A stretch of 64,000 nt of DNA, from NCBI GenBank assembly GCA_016875195.1, contig VGRY01000010.1, positions 1 through 64,000 on the forward strand. Direction: 5' to 3'. Shown here piece by piece: positions 32,461 through 40,540 of the stretch (positions are counted from its first letter, which is position 1; each line of letters starts with the position of its first letter). The translations under genes were made by a program, and so were the position numbers. This DNA is from Deltaproteobacteria bacterium (GTDB taxonomy: Bacteria > Desulfobacterota > BSN033 > UBA1163). Under the pieces are notes generated by a model that worked only from the letters and a program-made list of their open reading frames with translations, made no database searches and was not told the origin of the DNA.

Positions 32461-34041
32461 ATGAAAAAGGATTTAGAGATCTGGGTCTTTGGGGACCATC
32501 GCCATTATCATCAGGACCGGCTTTCGTTCCAGGTTCTGGGAAAGGCGCAAACCCTTTCGAATGGACGGGGAAAGGTTTCAGTAGTGTTCCTGGGGAATAA
32601 AGGGGAGGAATTTAACAAAGAATACATTGCCAGAGGGGCAGACCGTGTCCTCTGTGTTGATCGACCGGAACTGGAAATGTACCGGACCGATTTATATACA
32701 GACATCATCTGCGAAATCATTCATGAGTATCAACCAGATGTCTTTCTTTTTGGGGCTTCTGAATTCGGGACTGAACTTGCGTCGAGGATTTCCAAACGTC
32801 TTGGGGTAGGGCTTAGCGCTGATTGCATCTCACTCGATTGGGATGAGAAAAAGGAGAGGCTGGTCGCTTCCAGTCCTGCCTTTGGGGGAACTTATCTGGC
32901 CCGTATTGTATGGAGTTCGAATCGACCGTATATGGCCACCATCCGGCCCGGCACTTTCCCCGAACCTGCTTATGACAAAGATGCCCGCGGAGAGATTATC
33001 AAAATTGATAAAAGTTTGAAAGAGGGAGCTTCTAAGATTGAAATACTATCTTCGGTACACGAATCACCTCACGCTGCAAAACTGGAGGATGCCAAGATTG
33101 TGGTCGCCGGTGGACGGGGAGTAAAGAATTTAGAAGGGTTTAATTATCTGAGGGAACTCGCCTTACTCTTAGGAGCGGAAGTCGGTGCGACCCGGCCCGC
33201 GGTGGATGCCCACTGGACATCGCATGACCAACTGATCGGACAAACCGGCAGGTCCGTCAAACCAGGACTATTAATTACTTGTGGCACTTCGGGTGCGGTT
33301 CAATATACGGCTGCCCTACAAGGAGCCGGGACAATCGTTGCCGTCAACCGAGATTCGAGAGCGCCAATTTTCAATTTGGCCCACATTGGAGTGGTTGCCG
33401 ATACCCAATCCTTTCTTCCTGTTTTTATTTCGGAGGTTAAAAGTCATCTTTTCAGGGAGATCACCGAACTCTACCGTAACCAGGTTCAATCAGGCAAAGA
33501 TCAGAGGTCAGTGACCTTTGGACAGAGGCTTAAAAAATTGAGAGATGACCACAAGATGAGTCTGATGGATCTGGCGGAAAAAACCGGTCAACCGCCGGAG
33601 TTTATCGAACAGGTGGAATCCGACAGCCTCACTCCTCCAGTTTCCTTTTTACTGCAACTGTCGCAGGCATTGCAGATCGACCCCAGCAATTTTTTGACAG
33701 AACAGGAAAAGGTTCAGATCGAGGGGAAACGCCAGGAAGGATTTATCAAGCGCACACAGAATTACTCTTACCGCACCCTGACACCCGGAGCAGCGGATAA
33801 GCGATTACGGGCCTTTATGGTCACGATTGAGGCAAGAGAAGTCCATAAAATGGTCGAATATAAACACCCGGGAGAGGAGTTCATCTTTGTCTATAAGGGA
33901 GAATTAGAACTCACGCTGGGAGGAAAAGTGTTTCACCTGAAACAGGGAGAGACCATCCATTTCGATTCTGAAACCAAGCACAAACTTAGAAATGTTTCTG
34001 ACGAGAGGTGTGAGCTTCTTGTCACCCTTTATACCCCATAA
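32461..34041 (+). CDS. etfA: EtfA fused to XRE helix-turn-helix and cupin domains
   Basis: The 526-residue protein contains three modules in one uninterrupted frame. Residues 1-~335 are a full EtfA, with the FAD-binding signatures GQTGRSVKPGLLITCGTSGA and NRDSRAPIFNLAHIGVVAD. Residues ~350-405 are an XRE-type HTH (FGQRLKKLRDDHKMSLMDLA, then FIEQVESDSLTPPVSFLLQL). Residues ~430-526 are a cupin barrel (HPGEEFIFVYKGELELTLGG, then LKQGETIHFDSETKHKLRNV). HTH-cupin pairs normally occur as separate regulators of metabolic genes. The fusion could link redox state or a bound ligand to DNA binding; this is inference. ETF length alone is normally about 320 residues. Confidence 0.93.
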   Translation: MKKDLEIWVFGDHRHYHQDRLSFQVLGKAQTLSNGRGKVSVVFLGNKGEEFNKEYIARGADRVLCVDRPELEMYRTDLYTDIICEIIHEYQPDVFLFGASEFGTELASRISKRLGVGLSADCISLDWDEKKERLVASSPAFGGTYLARIVWSSNRPYMATIRPGTFPEPAYDKDARGEIIKIDKSLKEGASKIEILSSVHESPHAAKLEDAKIVVAGGRGVKNLEGFNYLRELALLLGAEVGATRPAVDAHWTSHDQLIGQTGRSVKPGLLITCGTSGAVQYTAALQGAGTIVAVNRDSRAPIFNLAHIGVVADTQSFLPVFISEVKSHLFREITELYRNQVQSGKDQRSVTFGQRLKKLRDDHKMSLMDLAEKTGQPPEFIEQVESDSLTPPVSFLLQLSQALQIDPSNFLTEQEKVQIEGKRQEGFIKRTQNYSYRTLTPGAADKRLRAFMVTIEAREVHKMVEYKHPGEEFIFVYKGELELTLGGKVFHLKQGETIHFDSETKHKLRNVSDERCELLVTLYTP

Positions 34042-34051
34042 TTTTAACATC

Positions 34052-34203
34052 AAACCCTAAACTCTAAACGCGAGACCCCAAATAAACCCAAAGCTCAAAA
34101 TCCAAATGTTTAGAAAGGCTAACCTGGATTTTCACTGCTTTTATATTATCCAGTTTTGAGTTTTGTATTTTGCTTTTTTGAGATTGTTTAGAGTTTAGGG
34201 TTT
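34052..34203. repeat. 18-bp perfect inverted repeat spanning a 116-bp loop
   Basis: AAACCCTAAACTCTAAAC (34052-34069) and its exact complement (34186-34203) flank related words (CAAAATCCAAATG, CTCAAAAT / TTTGAGTTTTG). It lies between convergent genes and contains no frame. Confidence 0.7.
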
Positions 34204-34225
34204 TGAGTTTAGAGTTTTGTCTTTG

Positions 34226-34588
34226 TTAATCTTTGCCACACCCCAGGAATTTAAAAAGACCAGTGATGAAGTTTCCCCAGGTGGGCATCAGGCGGTCGAT
34301 CTCATAGGGGATCAGGTTAATCTCTCCGCTGTGAATCTTGTCGTGTATCTCCTCTAACTTATCAAAATGCAAGGGCCATGTTTTTCTCCCCAGCTCACAG
34401 ACCATGTGGATATTTTTCGTCTTCCCATCAATATCGAGTATGCGCACTCTTTTAAAACCATCTCCAGCAAAAAACTGGTCTCGATTGTTTTTCATCTCCA
34501 CCAATTTCCCCCAGCTAAAGAAACATCCCTCCTGTTTCTGGGGGGTATTTTTTTCTAAGGTTTTTTCTTTTTTCTCAGTTTTTCTCAT
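34226..34588 (-). CDS. Hypothetical protein
   Basis: The 120-residue protein has a Lys/Glu-rich N-terminus and a conserved-looking core: FKRVRILDIDGKTKNIHMVC, ELGRKTWPLHFDKLEEIHDK, IHSGEINLIPYEIDRLMPTW, GNFITGLFKFLGCG. No family is recognised. It has its own strand orientation between two convergent or divergent genes, and a TTGACA-like promoter for it was not found. Confidence 0.65.
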   Translation of the reverse strand: MRKTEKKEKTLEKNTPQKQEGCFFSWGKLVEMKNNRDQFFAGDGFKRVRILDIDGKTKNIHMVCELGRKTWPLHFDKLEEIHDKIHSGEINLIPYEIDRLMPTWGNFITGLFKFLGCGKD

Positions 34589-34678
34589 AGGCTTTTTATC
34601 AATACAGGATAGCCACCTTTGAAATGAAGCGTACTAAATAGAAAACAGAGTGTCAAGAGGTTCGAAAAAAACGAAAGG

Positions 34679-34707
34679 TTGACTTTATGGAGCCAAAGAT
34701 TTATAAG
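34679..34707 (+). promoter_or_regulatory. Sigma-70 promoter for the iron-sulfur flavoprotein gene
   Basis: TTGACT (34679-34684), 17 bases, TATAAG (34702-34707). The ATG at 34739 follows about 25 bases after the expected transcription start. Confidence 0.7.
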
Positions 34708-34738
34708 CGGAATAATACCATTCATGAGGAGGAAACCA

Positions 34739-35308
34739 ATGAAAGTGCTGGGAGTGCTCGGAAGTCCGAGGATAGGTGGAAATAGTGACATTCTTTTGAA
34801 TCAGGCTCTGGCAGGGGCAAAGGAAATGGGAGCCAAAACGGAAAAAATTGTCCTGAGCCGAAAGAAAATAGCAGGGTGCCTCGATTGCACGAAGTGTAAT
34901 GAGACAGGCATTTGCGTGATAAAGGATGATATGCTTGAGATTCACAAGAAGATTCTGGAAGGTGATGCCATCCTCCATAGCGTCCCTCTCTACTTCTGGG
35001 CGATGACCTCCCAGATGAAGGCCTATCTGGACCGCTGGTGCGCCTTTTTCGATGGAAATTGGACCTGGCACAAGGCCTATGCACCAAAGATGATGGGGAA
35101 GAAGATTGGTCTGATCACCGTCTGTGGAGCTCCCGATGTTCATACGTCCGACCCCATCGTCCATAGCTTCAGGGAGACCTGCAAGCTCGCCGGACTTAAA
35201 TTACTGCCTCCGGTTCAGGTCTCTGCCTATGCAAGGGGAGAAATCGACAAGAACGAGCAGGCTAAAAAGAAGGCTTTCCAGTTAGGTAAAAAGATAGCCC
35301 GTTTTTGA
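34739..35308 (+). CDS. Iron-sulfur flavoprotein / NADPH-dependent FMN reductase family
   Basis: The 189-residue flavodoxin-fold protein begins MKVLGVLGSPRIGGNSDILL, the FMN phosphate-binding loop, and has the compact cluster motif CLDCTKCNETGIC typical of iron-sulfur flavoproteins of anaerobes, which move electrons and reduce oxygen or peroxide species. The start is fixed by GAGGAGG just upstream; a 20-residue extension in the promoter region is rejected. Physiological partner unknown. Confidence 0.9.
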   Translation: MKVLGVLGSPRIGGNSDILLNQALAGAKEMGAKTEKIVLSRKKIAGCLDCTKCNETGICVIKDDMLEIHKKILEGDAILHSVPLYFWAMTSQMKAYLDRWCAFFDGNWTWHKAYAPKMMGKKIGLITVCGAPDVHTSDPIVHSFRETCKLAGLKLLPPVQVSAYARGEIDKNEQAKKKAFQLGKKIARF

Positions 35309-35310
35309 AG

Positions 35311-35422
35311 GATATTAGGGTATCAGGATATCAGGCGACCAGGATACCAGGAGATCAGGGCATCAGGTGATCAGGAGATCAGGTTTTACCTGATGCCCTG
35401 ATATTCTGGTATCCTGATCACC
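35311..35422. repeat. ATCAGG-type degenerate repeat array (copy 3)
   Basis: Words such as TATCAGGATATCAGG and GACCAGGATACCAGG on the left are answered by CCTGATGCCCTGATATTCTGG on the right. It separates convergent genes, like copy 2. Confidence 0.75.
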
Positions 35423-35426
35423 TTCT

Positions 35427-35624
35427 TTATAGTCCTTCCAAGGCTTCTTTAAGGCTGAGGTTGCACTGATTGAGGTTCTCTATCGCCTTCTGAATATTCT
35501 TCTGTATGGATTCGAGTCCCAATTGCCCTGCCTTCTCAGCCCATTTCTGATACTCGGCCATGTGGCTTTCATTATGCTCTATCCAGTGGTGAATGATGAC
35601 AGGTAACTTATTCTTCTCTTCCAT
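35427..35624 (-). CDS. Small histidine-rich helical protein
   Basis: The 65-residue protein has a His/Glu-rich helix VIIHHWIEHNESHMAEYQKW that could bind metal or a cofactor, followed by an amphipathic helix SIQKNIQKAIENLNQCNLSL. GAGGAAATC precedes the ATG at 35624. It is downstream of the methyltransferase, probably in the same transcript. Similar HHWIEHNEEH-type sequences occur in metal-related small proteins of anaerobes, but I cannot name a function. Confidence 0.65.
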   Translation of the reverse strand: MEEKNKLPVIIHHWIEHNESHMAEYQKWAEKAGQLGLESIQKNIQKAIENLNQCNLSLKEALEGL

Positions 35625-35640
35625 GATTTCCTCGCTTCTT

Positions 35641-36309
35641 TTATGGTTTTTCCCATCGAGCCGCAACAAATGCCCCTGTGTTTAAACCTTTCTCTCTTCC
35701 TTCTTTTTCAATGTCTCGAGCCTTTTCCGGGGCATCTTCCTTCCGGAAATGAATTGCAGTTCTAACTGTCCCTCGGACGGGAGTCAGAGACAATAAATCA
35801 TCAGGAGATCTAAAAATTGCCTTTTGAAAAAGAGAGTGGCCCTCTTTTGCTTTTCTCCGTTCAGCCCATGGACTGAGGCTGTTCAGGGAAGCCACGACAA
35901 TCGTCCCCCCTTTTTTAGTCACACGGAATAATTCTTCGATGGCGGCTTTTGCGTCTTCAATAAATTCAATGGCGGTGACAGAAATCACCTTATCGAAGAG
36001 ATTATTCTTAAATGGAAGCCTGAGGATATCCGACTGAGCCGCCTGGAAAGGAGATCCTTCTGTCTTCACCCTTGCCCGGACAAGCATCGGCCAGGAGATA
36101 TCAATACCGATCACATGGCAGCCATGGGAAAGAATATCTGATGTAAAGATCCCAGTTCCACAACCTGCATCCAATATTCTCTCCCCGGAATTGGGTTCTA
36201 ATAACTCCAGGAGCAAGTCAGATTCATATTTCTTTACAAGGGCCCCTATGGGTGTTGTGAACCACCGGTCATAATCCTCTGGCCATTGATCGAAAAGTTT
36301 TGTTTGAAT
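35641..36309 (-). CDS. Class I SAM-dependent methyltransferase, start region disturbed
   Basis: The Rossmann-fold methyltransferase motifs are clear: ILDAGCGTGIFTSDILSHG (motif I), VIGIDISWPMLVRAR and FDKVISVTAIEFIEDAKAAI. The strict open frame with a common start codon begins at TTG 36216, but conserved-looking N-terminal sequence FDQWPEDYDRWFTTPIGALV lies upstream in the same frame, back to a stop near guaA. The only start-like codon there is ATT (36307-36309). An ATG at 36323-36325, just after the guaA stop, is one frame off across a run of seven G (36317-36323); six G would join it. Substrate unknown. Confidence 0.75.
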   Translation of the reverse strand: MQTKLFDQWPEDYDRWFTTPIGALVKKYESDLLLELLEPNSGERILDAGCGTGIFTSDILSHGCHVIGIDISWPMLVRARVKTEGSPFQAAQSDILRLPFKNNLFDKVISVTAIEFIEDAKAAIEELFRVTKKGGTIVVASLNSLSPWAERRKAKEGHSLFQKAIFRSPDDLLSLTPVRGTVRTAIHFRKEDAPEKARDIEKEGREKGLNTGAFVAARWEKP

Positions 36310-36328
36310 AGAAGTGCCCCCCCATTAC

Positions 36329-37261
36329 TCAAATATACTCAATGGTTGCCGGTGGTTTTGGCGTAAGATCGTAAAGGCAACGGTTCACATCCCTGATCGA
36401 GGTGATACGGTCGCAAATCCTCTGCAGTTTGGCCCACGGGATCTCGACAGGCGCTGCCGTTCTTGCATCCACGCTGTTGATACAACGCACCACAATGATC
36501 TGCCCGAATTCCCGTTTTCCATTGACGATTCCGGTCGCCCTGTCGCTTAAGAGGATGGCCATGTACTGGAAGGCGCCTGTGTCTCCGAGCTCTTCTTCAA
36601 CGATGACCGTAGCTGCCCGAACCGTGGCAAGGCGCTCCTCAGTGACTTCGCCTACAATCCTGGTTGCAAGGGCAGGGCCGGGGAAGGGAATTCTTTTAGC
36701 AAGCTCGAGAGGGAGTCCTAATATTTTTGCTACCTCTCTCACTCCGTCTTTCCGCAGAGTTTTAAGGGGTTCAAGGACCTGATAGCCGTATTCTTTTTCC
36801 GGGTCGATTCCGACCTGAGCAAGGATGTTATGTTGACGCTTGATGCCAGCGACCGTCTCTTCGATATCGGTGAGGATGGTTCCGTGGAAGAGGAATTTTG
36901 CGCCGGTGTCCCGTACCAGTCTCCCGAAGACGGTTGAATAAAAAGTCCGCGTGATGGCATTCCGCTTTTCTTCCGGGTCGGTCAAATCCTTTAACGCAGC
37001 AAGGAATTCTTTCTTCGCGTCGACCAATTGAACAGGAATCCCCATATCGGCAAAGATCTTGACCACCCGATCAGGTTCTCCCTGCCGCATCAGACCGTTT
37101 TCGATGAAGACAGTCTTCAGTTGATCACCAATGGCCTTATGACCAAGAGCGGTCACGACCGAGCTGTCGACTCCACCGCTGAGCGCATTGATAGCGAGGT
37201 GGTTTTTGACCGATGCTTTAATTTCTGCAATCTGTCCGTTTACAAAGGATTGGTAATCCAT
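36329..37261 (-). CDS. guaA: GMP synthase ATP-pyrophosphatase subunit (no glutaminase domain)
   Basis: The 310-residue protein corresponds to the C-terminal two thirds of GuaA. The PP-loop SGGVDSSVVTALGHKAIGDQ is near the N-terminus, and the dimerisation domain ends with RDVNRCLYDLTPKPPATIEY. It would amidate XMP to GMP using ammonia. The class I glutamine amidotransferase domain normally fused in bacteria is absent and no separate one is encoded nearby, so it resembles the split archaeal form. It precedes the methyltransferase by a few bases on the same strand. Confidence 0.9.
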   Translation of the reverse strand: MDYQSFVNGQIAEIKASVKNHLAINALSGGVDSSVVTALGHKAIGDQLKTVFIENGLMRQGEPDRVVKIFADMGIPVQLVDAKKEFLAALKDLTDPEEKRNAITRTFYSTVFGRLVRDTGAKFLFHGTILTDIEETVAGIKRQHNILAQVGIDPEKEYGYQVLEPLKTLRKDGVREVAKILGLPLELAKRIPFPGPALATRIVGEVTEERLATVRAATVIVEEELGDTGAFQYMAILLSDRATGIVNGKREFGQIIVVRCINSVDARTAAPVEIPWAKLQRICDRITSIRDVNRCLYDLTPKPPATIEYI

Positions 37262-37333
37262 TTTTCTCCTCCCGTAGAAATATGATGGGCAATTATATTG
37301 AATGGGTGATTCCTGTCAAGAGTGTAGAGTAGT

Positions 37334-37933
37334 CTATTTTTTCAGTACCTCGACTACCTCGATGCTGCTGAACAACCATTTTTTTTCGATCTTCTTTAAA
37401 AGGCAATCGATTTCGTGAGCCTCATTGATTCCTTCACCAGCGGTTGTCTTTCCAGTCAACCGGGCGGTCACACGGGCCCGTGCCTCGCCTTCCTGCGGAA
37501 AGGTGATCATAACATCATGAAACGTCAAATGGAGTTCTGACACATAGAGACGACCACGAGCTGCATAGCCGGTTATCTCCTCGCGGGTCATTTGGCCCGA
37601 TATGGAATGGGCCGGGATCGCCATGTCACAGGTGTCGTTGAAAAGGGAGCCAATCTTCTTGAGCTTTTGGTCCAATGTAAAGATGTTTTCGCCGGTTTCT
37701 TTGGAGACTCCTTCTGAAAGCAAGTGAAACTGTTTCTTCACTTTCTTCTCTTCACTTTCGAGGAACATAAAGAAAATTCCTATCCCGATTGCAATCAGGG
37801 CCATGCTGACCAGGACATATTTAATTTTTAACCAGTCAGGAATCATCGACCTTTGCCCTACAGACGGACTCTTTTTTGCTACTCTGCCTGTGGGGTTGAA
37901 TGGTTTGCCGGTCGTTCTGACAGGGGTTACCAT
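37334..37933 (-). CDS. Membrane-anchored protein of unknown function
   Basis: The 199-residue protein has one transmembrane segment at residues ~38-58 (VLVSMALIAIGIGIFFMFL) and a C-terminal alpha/beta domain of ~120 residues resembling NTF2/SnoaL-like folds (LHLTFHDVMITFPQEGEARA, VTARLTGKTTAGEG). It overlaps the end of the signal peptidase gene by seven bases with GGAGG correctly placed, so the two are translationally coupled. Confidence 0.7.
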   Translation of the reverse strand: MVTPVRTTGKPFNPTGRVAKKSPSVGQRSMIPDWLKIKYVLVSMALIAIGIGIFFMFLESEEKKVKKQFHLLSEGVSKETGENIFTLDQKLKKIGSLFNDTCDMAIPAHSISGQMTREEITGYAARGRLYVSELHLTFHDVMITFPQEGEARARVTARLTGKTTAGEGINEAHEIDCLLKKIEKKWLFSSIEVVEVLKK

Positions 37934-38427
37934 AGAGGACCTCCTAAAATACGCGTCAGAGAGGTCTGCCCGAACAGATGGTTCTGCATCGGGACACTCC
38001 TGTTATCTCCTACTACATAAACGGAACCGGGCTCCACCCGGCGGGCTGGAAGGGTCCAGTCATAAGGGTATTGGAGATAGGGTTCCTCCTGTTCTTTTCC
38101 ATTGATCAGGAGCTTTCCATTTTGGAATTCGACCTCTTCATTTTCGAGAGCGACCACTCTCTTCAGGAGCGTTATCCTCTCGCCGGTGAAGCGAATGACC
38201 ACGACATCGCCTCTGTAAGGTTTTGAGAAAAGATAACGAAGCTTCCAGCAGAAATTCACCTGCCCGTTTCGGTATGCAGGCTCCATGCTGTTGCCTTTGA
38301 TCCAAAACGGAGTCAGAAGATGTCCGAAGACAAGATAAGCAGCCAGGGCAATGCACCCCGCCCGGATCACGAAGTTAGGGGTGAGCGATGGGAAAAAGAA
38401 TTTGGAAATCCTTCTATTGAGAGCCAT
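37927..38427 (-). CDS. lepB: Signal peptidase I
   Basis: This compact 166-residue S26 peptidase has one N-terminal membrane helix (VIRAGCIALAAYLVFGHLL). The catalytic Ser is in WIKGNSMEPAYRNG and the catalytic Lys in LLKRVVALENEEV, followed by the GDNRS box near the C-terminus. It removes signal peptides from exported proteins at the periplasmic face. It is shorter than E. coli LepB (one TM helix, no large insertion), as in many anaerobes. Confidence 0.88.
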   Translation of the reverse strand: MALNRRISKFFFPSLTPNFVIRAGCIALAAYLVFGHLLTPFWIKGNSMEPAYRNGQVNFCWKLRYLFSKPYRGDVVVIRFTGERITLLKRVVALENEEVEFQNGKLLINGKEQEEPYLQYPYDWTLPARRVEPGSVYVVGDNRSVPMQNHLFGQTSLTRILGGPLW

Positions 38428-38532
38428 CGGGTTTCAAATCAACTGGAATATAACTTAATGGCCAGAAAACCGCAAAAAATGAAGTTATGATCACTTCGGT
38501 GGAGAAGGGGAGGAGTCAGGGAAATCCTGCCA

Positions 38533-38970
38533 CTAAGACTTGTGGGTTTCTCCCAGATCTTTTAATAGATTTTTCAATTTCTGAATCATTCCTTTGGGCA
38601 TGGATTGAAATTCCAGCCCATACCGGTGTTCCCTCCAGGTTTCCTTCGCAGCAAGGTCAGCCCAGACGATCTTGGCTGTTCCCTGGACGGTGTTTAACTC
38701 CAGGCCCTTTGCAAAAAAGATTTCGACTTTCAACACTTCTCCCACATCAACCTTCTCGGGGAGATAGACGAGAATACCTCCTTCACCTGCATCTTTTACT
38801 AATCCACCGAAATCAGTTTTTTTGCCTTTCCGGGAGTAATCGAAAGGGAGCTCGACGAAAAATCGGGGATGCTTTCTCTTTTCGATGGCTAACACTCCCT
38901 TTCGAGTAGGCGCCTTTTCCTTTTTTTTCTCCTTCTTCTTGGTCAGAGGAAGTTTAATCGGATTCATCAT
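38533..38970 (-). CDS. PilZ domain protein
   Basis: The 145-residue protein has a Lys-rich N-terminus followed by a PilZ domain, the c-di-GMP receptor. The RxxxR element is present (EKRKHPRFFVEL). The second element reads DAGEGGILV, where DxSxxG is canonical, so the Ser is replaced and nucleotide affinity is uncertain. GGAGACA precedes a double ATG. It stands between lepB and the mla operon, all on the minus strand. Confidence 0.8.
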   Translation of the reverse strand: MMNPIKLPLTKKKEKKKEKAPTRKGVLAIEKRKHPRFFVELPFDYSRKGKKTDFGGLVKDAGEGGILVYLPEKVDVGEVLKVEIFFAKGLELNTVQGTAKIVWADLAAKETWREHRYGLEFQSMPKGMIQKLKNLLKDLGETHKS

Positions 38971-39047
38971 TGTCTCCTTCAGGCAGCAGATGTAACTCCA
39001 GTGGACTTAAAAAACCTAAACATTTTAGAGACAAAAGTCAATTACTT

Positions 39048-39863
39048 TTATCTTTTTTTAATTTTGTGTTGTCGGTATTGATGATAGGCTTCCCGTTTGG
39101 CAATATAAGGATCGATGGCGTTTCTTTTAAAATCCTCGTATTCTCCAATCCTGAAGGAGGTGTCATTGACCTGGTCATAGGTTCGAACGGCGAGGCCAAC
39201 CGGTATGGACTTAATCAAGTAGGTCTTCGGATCAAGAAGGATGTCACCCGCGAAACCAACAGCATCGCGCAGACTGGAGGCTCCAAGAAATGGCCATTCG
39301 ACATAAAATAACGGTCCCATCCCCCAGACTCCAAGGGTCTGCCCGAAATCTTCCTCCCTTTTCTCTATTCCCAATTCCTTTTGGGCAGGATCGAGGAAGC
39401 CAGCCATCCCCAGCGTGGAGTTGAGAAGGAGACGAATGGTTTCATTGCCAGCCCCCTTGAAATTAGCCTGAAGGAGGCAGTTCACCAAACGGACCGGGGC
39501 GGTGAGATTGGAGAAAAAATTTTTGACGCCATGCCTTATATCCTCAGGGACAGCTATCTTGTATCCGGAGGCTACCGGTTTGTACGCCCAGAAGTAGAGT
39601 TTATCATTAAAGTTGAAAAAGAAGCGGTTCACAGGCTCGAAAGGGTCGGGCATCGTATCTGGTTGTTCCTCGAATTCCGGTTCTTCCTCTTTTAAAGACG
39701 GCCTGTAAGACTGTGCCAATAGGAGGGGAGGATCAGAGGGTTGATCATACATCAAGAGGTCAAGGGCTGATTCAATAGAGGCTTTAGGTTCGCTTAAGGC
39801 ATGGTTAGGAAGCATCGTCATCAATAAACCGCATAACAAACATCCTATCATCGGTATTCTCAT
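39048..39863 (-). CDS. mlaA: MlaA/VacJ family outer membrane lipid-asymmetry protein
   Basis: The ~271-residue exported protein belongs to MlaA/VacJ, which extracts misplaced phospholipids from the outer leaflet of the outer membrane. Signatures are DPFEPVNRFFFNFNDKLYFW, GVKNFFSNLTAPVRLVNCLL, GMAGFLDPAQKELGIEKREE and DFGQTLGVWGMGPLFYVEWP. The signal peptide ends near LPNHALSEP without a clear lipobox. ATG 39863 is favoured over the upstream ATG 39899 by an AGGGGA site. It is the last gene of the mlaE-F-D-C-A unit. Confidence 0.88.
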   Translation of the reverse strand: MRIPMIGCLLCGLLMTMLPNHALSEPKASIESALDLLMYDQPSDPPLLLAQSYRPSLKEEEPEFEEQPDTMPDPFEPVNRFFFNFNDKLYFWAYKPVASGYKIAVPEDIRHGVKNFFSNLTAPVRLVNCLLQANFKGAGNETIRLLLNSTLGMAGFLDPAQKELGIEKREEDFGQTLGVWGMGPLFYVEWPFLGASSLRDAVGFAGDILLDPKTYLIKSIPVGLAVRTYDQVNDTSFRIGEYEDFKRNAIDPYIAKREAYHQYRQHKIKKR

Positions 39864-39916
39864 CGAAAGCATTCCCCTTGTTTCCATCACTATCATCACC
39901 TGATGCGAGGGCCAGG

Positions 39917-40519
39917 TCAGTTCTGAGTTGATTTGGTTTTCAACCTTTTGACCAGCTCCTGATAAGAGGATTTGAGAATGATCTCGTTGAATTGTGTCCG
40001 GTAATTGTTCACGAGACCCACTCCCTCTATGATGAAGTCATAGACGACCCACTGATGTCCTTTTTTCCGTGTTCGATACTCGACTTGAATGGTCTGGTCC
40101 CTGGCCGTAAAAACCTTGACTTTAACGGCGGCATAGTCTCCGTCAATATGCTCCCCCTCATAGGCAATTTTATTCCAGGAATAGCCTTCCACCTTGTCCA
40201 TATAAACCCTCTCCAGCAACTCTTTAAAGAGGATCGTAAACTCCTGCTTCTCCTCAGGGCTTCTCTGTGCCCAGTGCCTTGCAAGAGAACGACGAGCCAT
40301 CTCTTCCCAATCGAAACGTTCATCAACCACTTTTAGGATCAGCTCTCTTCTTTCTTTTAACTTATTATGGGATTTAAGGGCTGGATCAGACAAGATGGCG
40401 AGGACCTTGTCCGTGGTCTGCCGGAGTTGCTCCTGGGGTTCTCCTGCAAAGGTAATGGGTTCCATTCCGAAAGTGAGTGAGAGGAGCAGAATAACTTGAA
40501 GGAGAAAGATTTGAAGCAT
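39917..40519 (-). CDS. mlaC: MlaC family periplasmic phospholipid-binding protein
   Basis: The 200-residue protein has a signal peptide (residues 1-~25) and the MlaC/Ttg2D domain, with FDWEEMARRSLARHWAQRSP, EEKQEFTILFKELLERVYMD and KGHQWVVYDFIIEGVGLVNN as recognisable parts. It ferries phospholipid across the periplasm between MlaA and the MlaFED complex. TAGGGGGATAACG precedes the ATG. Confidence 0.88.
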   Translation of the reverse strand: MLQIFLLQVILLLSLTFGMEPITFAGEPQEQLRQTTDKVLAILSDPALKSHNKLKERRELILKVVDERFDWEEMARRSLARHWAQRSPEEKQEFTILFKELLERVYMDKVEGYSWNKIAYEGEHIDGDYAAVKVKVFTARDQTIQVEYRTRKKGHQWVVYDFIIEGVGLVNNYRTQFNEIILKSSYQELVKRLKTKSTQN

Positions 40520-40540
40520 CGTTATCCCCCTAAGGCCTCG

